Shown: one piece after another, positions 20,615 to 30,973 of the stretch
How the letters are laid out: each line of letters begins with the position of its first letter
Numbering within the stretch: position 1 is the first letter of the stretch
DNA from: Dactylonectria macrodidyma
Taxonomy: Eukaryota; Ascomycota; Sordariomycetes; Hypocreales; Nectriaceae
DNA: 64,000 nt
Direction: 5' to 3'
Assembly: GCA_020744425.1 (NCBI GenBank)
Contig: JAGMUV010000008.1
Span: 620,001-684,000, forward strand
Made by a program: the position numbers and the translations under genes
The notes under the pieces: model-generated
The model's input: the letters and a program-made list of their open reading frames with translations, nothing else
Database searches by the model: none
What the model was told of the DNA's origin: nothing

Positions 20615-23226
20615 CTAATTTCTCCACTCTAGTAACGTAGACACAGTTGAGATGGTATCAGGATGCTTAGGGCCCAGGACTTGACGTTGAGCTTCAGCAC
20701 AGGTCTCCATCAACGCCAAGGCGTCATCATGTCGGCCTTGACTTTTCCAGGTGAAAGCGAGGTTAGCCATGCTGGTCAGCGTAGAAGGATGATCAGCTCC
20801 GAGTTTCATCTTACGAGTCTCCATCACTTGCACCTCTAGCTTCTCTGCCTCCTCCCATCGGCCCTGGTTCCTGAATGTTGATGCAAGATTGGCCATGCCG
20901 CTCAGCGTAGAAGGATGATCAGCTCCGAGTTTCGTCTCGAAAGTGTCCATTACTTGCACAAATAGCTTCTCTGCCTCCTCCCATCGGCCCTGGTTCCTGA
21001 ATGTTGATGCAAGATTGGCCATGCTGGTCAGCGTATCCGGATGATCAGGTCCGAGTTTCGTCTTGCGAGTTTCCATCACTTGCACGTCTAGCTTCTCTGC
21101 CTCCTCCCATCGGCCCTGGTTCCTGTATGTTGATGCAAGATTGCCCATACTGGTCAGCGTAGAAGGATGATCAGCTCCTAATTCCTGTTCTCGTATCTCT
21201 ACTGCCTCTTTCATAAGCTTCTCTGCATTTCTCCATTTGCCCTCAAATCTAAAGTATCCAGCCATATGACGGAGAAGAGATGCTTTTGCTTTGGCCTCAT
21301 GTCTCGAGTTTAACCCACTTAACCGTAGCACAGCGTTTGCGTGTGAGAGATATGCGGCGCATATTGCTCGGGTTTCGTATTTGCCGTGCGGATACATATA
21401 TGATACCGTCATAAGTGCTTCCTTACCGAATCGGCCGATCGTGTCCCGGTTGGTAAGCCACTTCTGCGTCACCAGCTGCACAAGACGGTGCATGTCGAAG
21501 CTGCCGCTGTTCTCCTCCGTCACGAACGAGAAAGCCTTCAGAATACCCAAAGCTTCTGTAAGCTCTATATCGCTCCGCGGGACCCCGTTCCGTTCGCCGT
21601 AATGCGATATAAACTGCACTGGGATATCTTGGCGATCGAGAATGCTCATGAAGGATAGGAGCTCGCTAGCCAAGGCGTGCTGCTGCTCAATCTGCTGGAA
21701 CGAAAGAATCCATGTTTGCGCCACTGCCTGGGGAGCCTTGGAGTCTCGCCCAACCGTCTCGAACTCCTTACTGAGCAGGTGCACGATGTCCTTGTCGCTA
21801 TTGCTTAGCAGTTGAAGGTACTTGGCCACTGTTATACTGGTCTCCTGAATAAACGCAGCGCCCTGGGCCAGCGCTAGCGGCAAATGCTCCAATTGAGACG
21901 ATAGCATGAGCAAGTCAGCGGAGGCTGCGCTGATACCTTTAAGCCTCACACGAAGCAGCTGTTCCGACTCATCCTCAGTCATACGAAGCACCTCGATTGG
22001 CTGCTGTCCTTTTGTCAACCTGACTCCCACCTGCTTGTTCCTCGTCATAATAAGAATCGTCCCGTAGGCAAATTCAGGCAAGTATCATACAAGATTCCTC
22101 TCATCTTTCGACTCGGCGGAGCTTATAGCAGTATCCGCCGACTGACCAAAGAAGAGCTGTGCGTCATCTGCGTTGTCGATGACCATGAGCCACTCTCCAT
22201 GGCCCTTCTTCTCTAGCCAACCTTTCACCAATAGCAGCACATCAACTTTGGGTTCCGCATAGCCAGGGATCTGGTATTCTTGTGCGATAGATGCAAATGC
22301 TTGGCGAAAGCGTTCTGCACTACTAGCATGGACCCAGAAAATAGACACTGTAGGATATGTCTCTTGCAGCCAGAACACATATGCTAAGGCAATTTGTGTT
22401 TTCCTATTATATATTAAACCATAAGTATAGACAGGAAGGTCAGGTAACCCACCCAGTACCACCTAAGCCATGTAGTGATACTCTTGCCTGAGAAGTGCCA
22501 CTCGTCCGTTATGTGTATCCCAGCTGAACCTTCAATGTATGAAAGATTTCTGAACGTCCCACAAAATCCGGATTACTTGTGTAGGGAATAAGAACTAGAT
22601 TTAATTTAGTCCTAGTAACCATTCGTTAGTTGCGTTTTTTACTTACACTTCGCAGTAAATGTCCCTTGGTGATTTGGTCCATCTTGCATAGGGACTATTG
22701 AAGGCACCCAATGTTCCAAGAAAGCCTTAGTACATGCCGCCGTCATAGCAGCAGCATACCTCTGCCACACCTTCGTTTTGTGGCTGTCAGCATAGTCACA
22801 GGCGCCCTTGATCACTATGCAAGGGAAGGTATCCCACACCCCAGCACCTTCCATCTCAAATCCGATAACACTCTCTTGTCGGGCGATGTCATCGCGCTCT
22901 TCTCCAGACTTCATCACTGTGTCGCCGGATGCGATTAAGCCGAGATGCACTGCTGGCTGTGGTATATCCTGATCGAGCCGACGGCGCTGAACGAGCCCGC
23001 CGCTACACCCGCACTCCTCGCACGTCTTCCCGTCGCTGATATGACGATATGTCGCGTCAAATAGCCTATCATGCGCGACACCTGGGTACATTGCTTCCAA
23101 CTCGGGCTCTTTCTGAAGCTCATCAAGATACAGAGCTATCTTGCTTCGTAACATCTTTCGGCCGCGAATGCCCTCCAGCTTCGCCAGACCATCTCTGGCT
23201 CGGAATCCGTGTCTATATTGTCCCAT
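20615..23226 (-). pseudogene. PNP-NB-ARC-TPR NLR, 5'-truncated, two nonsense codons
   Basis: A three-exon model on the minus strand (23226-22647, 22594-22453, 22403-20615) sums to 2511 nt, an exact multiple of three. Exon 1 encodes the C-terminal half of a nucleoside-phosphorylase-like domain (HLGLIASGDTVMKSGEERD, GFEMEGAGVWDTFPCIVIKG). Exon 2 leads with NPDFVGRSE into the P-loop GLGGTGKTQIA, which is split by the second intron. Exon 3 has IFWVHASSAERF, Walker B WLMVIDNAD, TRNKQVGV, PLALAQGAAFI, and five 42-residue TPR units. In-frame stops are TAA at 22509-22511 and TGA at 22085-22087, both explainable by C-to-T. The N-terminal half of the PNP domain is absent. NLRs of this class act in fungal non-self recognition and cell death; this copy looks inactive. 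Confidence 0.8.
20732..21235 (-). repeat. 126-bp tandem TPR-coding repeats
   Basis: Four adjacent 126-bp units encode TPR repeats WxxAEKL..M..LGADHPSTLTSMANLA..NQGR; a fifth, diverged unit follows downstream (20618-20731). The middle units are nearly identical at DNA level (EEAEKL to RNQGR), which points to recent unit duplication or gene conversion, as known for repeat domains of fungal STAND proteins. Confidence 0.8.
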
Positions 23227-24825
23227 TTCGAGTAGTCTATAGGTGCCATGGAATCATGATAAGTCTTCGCCGATTCAATCTACGTGAAAGGTTAGAAAGA
23301 CACTCGATTGTGACACGACAGGGCTTGCTGTTGTTGGATTGCGCAGGGATGCTGAATGCTTAGGGCTTTATTATTTATATATCTCCAAGTGACCCTCGGT
23401 CTAGGACTTTGAACCTTAACCGTAGGACATCAAACTTTAATCTTGATCCTAAAGTTAAAGGGGGGAACAAGTTCTGCCTACAGCTTATATACGCAGGGCC
23501 TCAAACACCAGGTCTTTGTTTCTTTCTTCCCAACACTCGGATCACTTAACGCCCAATGTGCCAGCCAAGCCATGCCGTAAGCTTCGTTCTGAAAGGCGTT
23601 GGCGGGCCCCGTAGGGGACCGGTCTCCTGTTATGAAGTTCTGGGGTCTATGGATAACACGTGACTGCCTAAGCCATTGGCAAACGAGTTAGCATGGCCGT
23701 CTTACCTCTACTGATCCCAAGCCACTACCTCCATGCCGCCTACGTGATACGAGAATACTGAACCTTTTTGTCCATACGAGCGTGGCTGAAGATGGTTCAG
23801 TACAGGCCAACTTCGACGCCTTTCTACCAGAGTACGATGACGAAGGGCTGAGACTCTCACAGCAATCAAAGACTGGTACCTCGACGCAGGAGATGATGGA
23901 AAGAACATACCATGATCTTTGTCTTTGCCCTGATCTCTTCCGTTTCAAACGCCTTGAAGGGGAAACACCCTGTAGGCTGTTGGCAGGTGGCATGGCGAGC
24001 GGTAGCGTGGCGCGGTTCAAGGGTAGTTCACCACGTGATTTTTTTATTTTTATTTTTGGAGGGGGGAGAGAGACGAAGAGAACACTGGGAAGGAAGAGGT
24101 GATAAGAGCATTGATGCTGTCTTGTGTCCCATCAGCGATCTCACACACACTTGGTGGTCAGGTAAAGCGGGGAAAGGCCTGATGATCTTCCCCCACTGCT
24201 GGATCTCATCACAGTATACCATATGAAGATGGAGAAAACGCCATGCATTGTTTATAGTCCTCTTCAGTCTGTCTACTGGAATGGGGATGCCAGCATGCGG
24301 ATGCGCCTGGCTTCGTGGCATATGATAACAGGGTTATTACTGGCACGGGAGCGAAGGGGTGCCAGTCAGACTGTTGGGTGGACGCCAATCTTGCCATGGT
24401 TTACAGGCAAAGGATAAGCATCTTGACCTGAGCAGTGCGGATGATTTCGGGTTCCTTTCGAAACCATGGCGCAAGCCATGGCACGCCAGCGCCGACCTCG
24501 CCATCACTCTCGCGCATCGCGGGCTTTTGATGCCTGCCGCGGGTACAGAACGCGGTGCGAAAAGAAGGATGGCAGTGATGCGCACTTCCAGTGCGAAAAG
24601 AGGCATACTCAAACATGTTCGTCCTTTCGGGCCTATCGTAAACAGGAGGCCGATCCCGTACGGGGTCCGCCAATGCCTTTATAAACCGAGAGTTCTACCT
24701 AGCGACTCGAACATAAAATCTATATCTCCCCCAGAAATATTCTCTAGCAAACCATCCTCGGGGTTCTAAGGATTATTATCTTCAGAACCATTGTTAAACT
24801 CATATTTTGGGCAATCTTGGTGCTA
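23227..24825. other. No supported gene; lost 5' part of the NLR expected here
   Basis: The N-terminal half of the PNP domain should precede 23226 on the minus strand but is not found. From 23570 to 24770 the sequence is GC-richer with overlapping short frames on both strands (for example 24359-24769, +), none with a recognisable motif. A T-rich/G-rich tract lies at about 24041-24070. Confidence 0.4.
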
Positions 24826-26201
24826 GAACGGAACTCACTCCAGCATCTTAGTAAGGCCATTAATATCCAAAGAAAACCCACCTACGAGCAATCTGTCGAC
24901 CAGAGCATTAAATGAGCGAGGGATGTTAGTAACTAAAGACTTATCGTAATTCCTAAGGCCTTGAAAGATGTGCAGTATGCGTGGCTCCTTAGCGAATACT
25001 TTGCCGATATTTCCGTGTACTGTCTCCTGCGCTGCTTCTATTATATCCTCTAAAGTTTCGGCGTTTTATATAAACAGAACTAGATCATCCGCCGGATAGC
25101 GTTCATAGAAACGCATAGAGTATATAAGCAATCTCAGGTCCCGCAAGTCTATAGTTACTCTACGTTCTAAAAGGTAACGCACTGTTTCCTTATACTAAGG
25201 TGAGCTGACTGCATAACTAATAGGTGTATTAAATGCAGAGTCTTTATGGCCCATGTTACAGCCAGCATCGAAAAGCTCCTGAAATAGATGTGTTAAACCC
25301 ATAGCAGCAGCGATATGCAGGGCTGTACTCCCAGAGGAACAAGAAAGATCAGAACCCAGTCGGATCAGGAGCCTAACCATGTTGTCTTGCCGCCTACGCA
25401 TTGCAGCCTCAATAGGGGTTATCCAATCAGTATAATCCCCATTGTTAGAGGGTGGGTTGATGCCAACAGCGCATTCGGAAACAAGGTGTTCGACAATGGC
25501 TTCTTCGCCTCGAGCAGCAGCTATTGATATTGCTGAAATGAGGACTGAAGAGAACTGTTTTCTCAGTGGATACCAGGTGAGCATTGGCTCCTCTTCATAG
25601 AAGGCTTCAGGAGCTGCCTTTGCTTTCCCTAGAGCACCTATTGCAGCCATGCTGTCTGTATAGGTAGCGCAAATTTTGAAGGCTGCTTTTGAAGCAGGTC
25701 CATAGAGAATTCCGGTACCAAGACGGCAAAGGTCATGACAAGTACGAATTAAGTTGTTTAGATCTTTAAGGCTGCACCTCTCCATGATCATAACAACGAG
25801 TTCTGGAGATAGACATCTCAGGAACGCACTTGAACACTTCCCGCAACGCACCTTAATTTATATTAGATAAATTCGGATATAAATACGCAAGAACTCACAT
25901 GAAGACTATTTTCCGCGCGTGGAAAAACCGCAAGGCAAGAGGAACACTGTAGGTGCCGAGCTTCCGTCCGCAGCCGCTTTCGACGTCTCCGTTCCGCAGC
26001 GAAGGCCAATGGTCGCTTTACACAAGGCCTTTGAGGGAGAATATCGCAATCCTGGTCAACGGCTTCACCTTGGTTCAAATCATTGACCGCAGAGTCGGGC
26101 AACGGACAAGTAAAAACCCCAAGAGCCGGATCAGTGACTCTTTCTTGGGCCAAATAAATGGCTTCAGAGTCCGGTAGGCGAGAAGCTTCAGGGGCCGACA
26201 T
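24826..26201 (-). pseudogene. Zinc-ribbon/F-box/ankyrin protein, probably RIP-damaged 3' end
   Basis: The model has exon 1 at 26201-25899 (ATG MSAPEAS...), an intron at 25852-25898 (GTGAGT...AAG) and exon 2 from 25851. The splice joins CSSC...ENSLH to VRCGKCSSAF, giving a paired C-x2-C / C-x2-C zinc-binding motif. An F-box-like segment follows (LSPELVVMIMERCSLKDLNN), then ankyrin repeats (SIAAARGEEAIVEHLVSE; ITPIEAAMRRRQDNMVRLLI; STALHIAAAMGLTHLFQELF). A TAG at 25195 ends the open frame after 319 residues. The same frame continues as ankyrin-like protein (YKETVRYLLERRVTIDLRDL) with one further TAA up to about 24826, so the TAG is probably a mutated Gln codon. The truncated 319-residue product could still be made. 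The function is likely substrate recognition for ubiquitination, by family only. Confidence 0.65.
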
Positions 26202-26599
26202 GGCGGTGTCAGGTTGAGGAGGGGTAAGAAGGAGAGGAGATGAATTGGTCAGGTGCACTGCGATGAACTGCCCCCCCTTTTATCTCCTGTAGGGCCTACT
26301 GCTGAGCCTCCCACCATCCAATACTCACTCAGCTCCTCCTTGATTGACTCCTGCTTATTGAGCACTTGTAGTAATGCCCCTAAATTTAGATATCATGACG
26401 TGGCTTGGGTAGTTGGTGCATCCCCATGTCTCGATTAAGTGCTCAGAAGGCCCTTTGACAGACCAGAGTCATTTCCCTGGCTCAATGATCCCCTCAACTC
26501 TGACCCGGGGTGGCTGGCGATGCATCACGAGCAATCCAGGAGGCCTGTTAGAAGACCCTAATCTCCACTCAGGTTGAGTAAATATATCAGTACTCTCTT

Positions 26600-27120
26600 A
26601 GGATGGCATGAAACGCTCAGGAGCAAGCCGCTCCGCCGAGCGCAGAAACGGCTCTAGCCATTCTCTCATTCAACGACGATACTATAACAACCTCCATTTC
26701 TGATGATGACTCAGAAACTAGCCAGACCCTTTATAATAGGCTAAGGGAGGTTTCAAGTCGAGAGGAGCTGAACTGCATCAAGCCCAGCCGCCCATGATTG
26801 AAGATCGCCTACTAACGCCCCGCCTCAATGCTGCAGCGGCATTCTGGCTTGATACTCATAAGCTTCAGCCCTCGCCTGCTAGTAATAAGAAACTGACAGA
26901 TTTTACTAAAGAGGATGACGAAGAGGAGGTTATATGTTAGCCGTTACGAGTCGCATATTAGGAAGATGATCTTAATGTCGAGCTTAACTATATTAACCTA
27001 ACCACTGAAAGTCCCATGCACCCTCAGTCTCAAGATTCAAAAAAAAGGAAGCGGTTTTCCAGCACCCGAAGCATCTAAACCAGCCCAAAACGCAGGAGCG
27101 GTAGTTACAATCACACGACA
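26600..27120 (+). pseudogene. Degenerate unknown ORF
   Basis: Two + frames read as low-homology protein: AILSFNDDTITTSISDDDSE..., ending with TGA near 26798, and then MIEDRLLTPRLNAAAAFWLD from about 26793, with TAG stops and a basic tail (KKRKRFSS). The TpA-rich composition suggests RIP. I do not recognise the family. It could be part of a repeat element. Confidence 0.3.
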
Positions 27121-27142
27121 GACGAATGCAACTATAATATCA

Positions 27143-27329
27143 TTAATAATTATAACCATCCCAAAGGATGCTTAGGCTGCCGAAGAACTCCTCATTCCTA
27201 TTCGGGAACGCCTCGCGGAGACGGTCATCGATCCATGATAGCTGACGCAGCCCGAGCTGGACCTTATCAATGGGAGACAGGGTCTTGAAGTCCTTGTTGA
27301 TTGGGAGGTGTGACATGGAGTGCAAGGTA
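27143..27329 (-). pseudogene. PIF1-like helicase fragment interrupted by a transposon
   Basis: The minus-strand text TLHSMSHLPINKDFKTLSPI and LSWIDDRLREAFPNRNEEFF matches PIF1-like/Helitron helicases between the TIHS motif and the GDFxQLPPV motif. The normally intervening Walker B segment (LLIIDE...) is missing, so there is an internal deletion. The coding sequence is cut at the TA dinucleotide where the Fot1-like transposon has inserted. Confidence 0.55.
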
Positions 27330-29206
27330 AGTCAGCGCACCCATTAGATGAACAGGGGCTTAGCTGAACGCCCCACTTATACAATGACCAAAATCCTTAT
27401 TTAACTTCACTTATACATAAAATAACAACCAAGAGGTCTAATTGGTCCATTTCAACTGATTTTTTATAAAATAACTAATGAATTTTCTAAATATCAAAAA
27501 ACTAGCCAATAAAAACAAAGGAAAAACGAGCTATTCTGAATCTTCAACCTCAGGCGTTTTTATTCGCCTTCTTGCCCTCTTGACATTCTGAATGTCAGAA
27601 AATTCCTTATTTGGGTCTTTATAAACCCTTCCTCTTTTCTTAGCCTTTAATTGGCTTGAATCTCGGTCTTGGACTAGAATTCTGTCTTCTAATTGGGCGT
27701 TGTGTAAGTGAAGGTTATCATAACCCCGGTCAATAGCCCGAAATAGCTGCCTTGTGGTTGGGCTGTTAAGAAGTTCCTTCTTTTTAGAATGGACCAATAA
27801 AGCAACGTCTCTCGAAGTCTTAGGGGTTATAAAAGGGCTGATTTCAGACCTCTGATTCGTCTTTGGAGAAATGGGGGCTCCTAATTGGACCGTAATTGAG
27901 TCCTTAGGATCCTCAATAACGAATTTGCTACCCATTGGCTTTGAGATGTTGATTGGCCACAACCCGGCTCCTTTCCAACCCGAACGGATATTTCGAGTAG
28001 TAATAGCCTTCTTCCTAGCCTGAAAATAGCATTTTAGAAAGTCTTCCTTCCTAATTGGGCCAGCATCAGCAATAGGATTGGCTAGTAGTAAAGCAGCCCG
28101 ATATGCAGCTTTAAGTGGCCCAAAGACTGATATATCAAGAGGCTGAAGAACGTGGCTTGTGTGAGGTGGTAAATAGAGTAAATGGACCCTATTGGTCACA
28201 CAAATACGCATAAAATCAGGCGTTATGTGTGATCCATGCCCATCTAGGATAAGAAGCCGCTTTTCATTGGCCCGGGCAGGCTTTGAGCCCGGAAGAAAGA
28301 CTTCCTGCAGCCACGCAAGCCCAATTTCGTTATTAGTCCATCCCTTTTTAGATGATGTAAATCTCCAATTGGTCAGAAAGTCTAATTCTTCAGGAAACCA
28401 TTGGTGCTGGACGTCTTTGCCTTTGAAGATAACCAATGGGTCAAGGCACCTTCCCGTTGCGGAAATAACCTCAAGAATAGATATCCAGTTAAGGTTTTGT
28501 GGCTGTTTCTTAATCGTTGATTGAAGCTCTGATTGGCCAACCACAAGCCCGTTAGATCCGGGCCCTTGGAAGACTCCAATTTCGTCAAGATTCCAACGGT
28601 TGCGTTGAGGGATCGATGCGACCTCTGGTTGGCCCAATAGATCAAAGAGCCCGCCAATAGCAGCCGGATTTGCTCCATTTATCCTTTTCCGGTCGATTCC
28701 CTTTCCTTTGAGCGTTTTTATTCGCGGGTTGCGGCGCAGGAAGCCCTTCATCCAGTGTTTTCCGAGTCGTTGGTTGGTGCCACTTTGGCCCAACAAGGAA
28801 ATCGCCAACTTCCGGATCTGGCCATGCGTCAACGCCATGCCGAGCTTATCTTGAAAGATGATCCAATCAGTGAGCTGGTCTTCCTGATATTTGGAAAGCA
28901 CCTGACGCCATTCGTGGGCTTCATTGCGGCTAGGTACGCCATTTATCTTGCTGTGTAGGGTTGATTTGGGGACTCCGCGCTGATTGGCTGCTTTTGATAA
29001 TGATACGCCATTTCTCACATCCTGAATGGCTAGTTCAAGGTCTTCTTGGGTGTATTTAGGCATAAAAAATAAGGTTATAAGGTTGAATTGACGAATTGAG
29101 TGTTATTGAAGGAAGAAACGCGTGTGGCTAGAGACGCGTTGTGGTTGACGCGGCTGTAAGTGGGGCGTTCAGCTAAGCCCCTGTTCATCTAATGGGTGCG
29201 CTGACT
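27330..29206 (-). mobile_element. Complete Fot1/pogo-like Tc1/mariner transposon
   Basis: A 1877-bp element has perfect 50-bp terminal inverted repeats (27330-27379 and 29157-29206, starting AGTCAGCGCACCC) and is flanked by TA on both sides (27328-27329 and 29207-29208), the target duplication of this superfamily. It carries one intact transposase gene and no RIP damage, so it looks autonomous and recent. It interrupts a PIF1-like helicase remnant. Confidence 0.92.
27531..29063 (-). CDS. Fot1/pogo-type DDE transposase
   Basis: This intronless gene of 510 residues has an ATG at 29063. Residues about 1-45 form a psq-type helix-turn-helix (LSKAANQRGVPKSTL). About 50-125 is a CENP-B/Tc5-type DNA-binding domain (RLGKHWMKGFLRRNPRIK). 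About 150-380 is the DDE_1 catalytic domain, with acidic residues at D160 (WNLDEIG), D274 (LILDGHGSH) and D310 (VLQPLDISVFGPLK), giving DD35D spacing. The C-terminus is basic and would suit nuclear localisation. Length and order match active Fot1 relatives, and all catalytic residues are present. The gene occupies nearly the whole element between its TIRs, with about 200 bp of non-coding sequence at its 3' side. Confidence 0.93.
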   Translation of the reverse strand: MPKYTQEDLELAIQDVRNGVSLSKAANQRGVPKSTLHSKINGVPSRNEAHEWRQVLSKYQEDQLTDWIIFQDKLGMALTHGQIRKLAISLLGQSGTNQRLGKHWMKGFLRRNPRIKTLKGKGIDRKRINGANPAAIGGLFDLLGQPEVASIPQRNRWNLDEIGVFQGPGSNGLVVGQSELQSTIKKQPQNLNWISILEVISATGRCLDPLVIFKGKDVQHQWFPEELDFLTNWRFTSSKKGWTNNEIGLAWLQEVFLPGSKPARANEKRLLILDGHGSHITPDFMRICVTNRVHLLYLPPHTSHVLQPLDISVFGPLKAAYRAALLLANPIADAGPIRKEDFLKCYFQARKKAITTRNIRSGWKGAGLWPINISKPMGSKFVIEDPKDSITVQLGAPISPKTNQRSEISPFITPKTSRDVALLVHSKKKELLNSPTTRQLFRAIDRGYDNLHLHNAQLEDRILVQDRDSSQLKAKKRGRVYKDPNKEFSDIQNVKRARRRIKTPEVEDSE

Positions 29207-29242
29207 TACTTTACGTAGAAGAGTAGCTTTGATGCATAATCA

Positions 29243-29487
29243 TCATGAGTCGTCACACTGCTGCCCAGCCGTCCCAGTCTCGTTCAAGGCTTTTGTGATT
29301 TTGCGCGGATGATCGCTCGCTTGTTGCCATTGCTTCAGGGCAGACAGAGTAGATATCGTGCGGGGATGGTCTGGGCCGAGTGCTTGCTGCTGAAGGCGAA
29401 GGCAACGCTGCATCAAGTCTAGAACATCTCCAAGGCGGCCTTGACCATACCAAGTGAAGGCAAGGCTGTCCATGCTGGCCAGCGTGA
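29243..29487 (-). pseudogene. TPR-NLR C-terminal fragment
   Basis: The minus-strand frame SLAFTWYGQGRLGDVLDLMQ, then LGPDHPRTISTLSALKQW is the last TPR unit and tail of an NB-ARC/TPR NLR, closely similar in layout to the end of the gene at 20615. Upstream of about 29488 the sequence changes abruptly to unrelated GC-rich DNA, so only about 75 codons survive. Confidence 0.6.
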
Positions 29488-29549
29488 TGCAATTTTCCTA
29501 ACAGAGGCTCCCGAGAGACCCGGCCGACCTCCTAACGCCCGGGCCCGCT

Positions 29550-30150
29550 ATGGCCGCCGCGCTGGCCCCTCCGCCGGCTGCTGCGCCGGCCGCCCTGCCG
29601 GGCACCCCCCACAGGAACAATCTGACATACCAGATGATACTGGATAGCAGCCCCCAGACGTCTTGTGAAGAACTAACACCTTCTTTTCCTGCAAAGCGAA
29701 GACGTACAGCGCAGCCCGAATACCCCAAGCAGCCGGCTCTAGCTGCCCCGGGCAGGTCCCAGAAGGAAAAGGGGTCCCTAGAACAGAGGCCCCTGGACCC
29801 TCTCATCTCCAAACTCGGCATCTTCGTCAAAGGAATCAAGCAGCTAGCCCAGGCTATAGATGACATTATCGATAACGCTAGCTAGCAAGAGAAACAGACA
29901 CCAAGGAAGCTATTTCAAGATATCCTAACTTACCTGACGAGCTGTATCTATAGAGGCCAGGCAGCTGAGATGTCAGACAGCTAGAAGACCTGGGCAGCTA
30001 TTATAAGCAGTCCTAGCAAGCCGGGCCAGCTAAGCGTACAGAGCTTCAATAAGCTCGCAGAAGCAAATACAAGCCCGCAGCCAACAACAGAGCCCCTGCA
30101 GGTCCTTAGAAGAGTCTTTAAGGAGTATTATAAATAGGCCTGAAGTTTAA
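29550..30150 (+). pseudogene. Gag/ORF1-like repeat protein, RIP-damaged
   Basis: An ATG at 29550 opens 111 codons (Ala/Pro-rich N-terminus, KRRRTAQP basic patch, LISKLGIFVKGIKQLAQAID helix). The frame continues past TAG codons at about 29883 and 29983 with a TWAAIISSP motif, reminiscent of ORF1 proteins of fungal LINEs. The family assignment is tentative. Damage is TAG/TAA-type, as in RIP. Confidence 0.35.
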
Positions 30151-30189
30151 GGAATATCGCCTTATATGAGGCTACCTATGAGGCCTTAG

Positions 30190-30812
30190 GCTTATTTCTA
30201 GTCTAGATCCTGAGGCGAGAGAAGAAATTAATAACGGGCTTCAGAAGTATATCTCTATGCGCGTGGCAGAACTGGTAAGGGACGCCACCTACTCTGTTAA
30301 GCTAACGCGCCATATCCAGAAGATCCTGGCAAAACGATCTGATGGCACATTCTTCTAGGGTAGCTTCGCTACTAGAGACCTCTGTGCCACAGAAACCTCA
30401 GAGGTTGAAGCGCGTTTAAGGAACCGCCGCAGGGGCTAGATGCCTACTATGAGAGAATGTTCAACCCTGATAGGCGAACATTTGTTAGCAACATTTTAGG
30501 TGGTGCGTATTGCACGGGTGCCTTTATTGCATAGAGAACTTGCTTTTGCTCTTGGGGTTCTACCAGCTACGTCATTAAGTAAAGATGTAGTCTTATGAGA
30601 CAAGCTTTCCTATCGTGGGCATGTCCTGAATAAGTGTGGGGGGTATGTTAGGCTTATTCATCAGAGCGCATTTGACTTCCTTACTTGTTAACTGTAAGTA
30701 GGCGCAAGTGCCCCTTGGTTTTGCTTATATGATATTAAGAGAGGACATGCCACTTTGAAATGTGCATATCTTGACTATTTATTTAATAGATGTAAATAAG
30801 ATGAGCAGGACA
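30190..30812 (+). pseudogene. NACHT NLR fragment, RIP-damaged and frameshifted
   Basis: Shifting frames read ISMRVAELVRDATYSVKLTR and KILAKRSDGTFF, then PPQGLDAYYERMFN, then from about 30503 HRELAFALGVLPATSLSKDV...YVRLIHQSAFDFLTC. This is the order found in fungal NACHT NTPases after the nucleotide-binding core: a helical lid, the SDGTFLWV-like strand, P-GL..LYERM, and the winged-helix HQSA.DFL motif. Stops are TGA/TAA/TAG. The P-loop half is missing. Confidence 0.55.
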
Positions 30813-30973
30813 TATCGCTATAACGTGCCCTGAGCTGCTAAAGAAAGTAATTAGTTAATGTTAATTAACTATTTTATTAAAACAATTCACTTTTTTTTTA
30901 TATCCTTAACTCATGAAGATATATATTAAGCAGAAGACTATATTCAAGTTTTATACTTATAACCTTTTCTTCT

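Noticed and set aside
23688..24769. Several overlapping frames of 90-136 codons on both strands
   Set aside because: They overlap each other in GC-rich sequence, mostly start at non-ATG codons and show no family motif.
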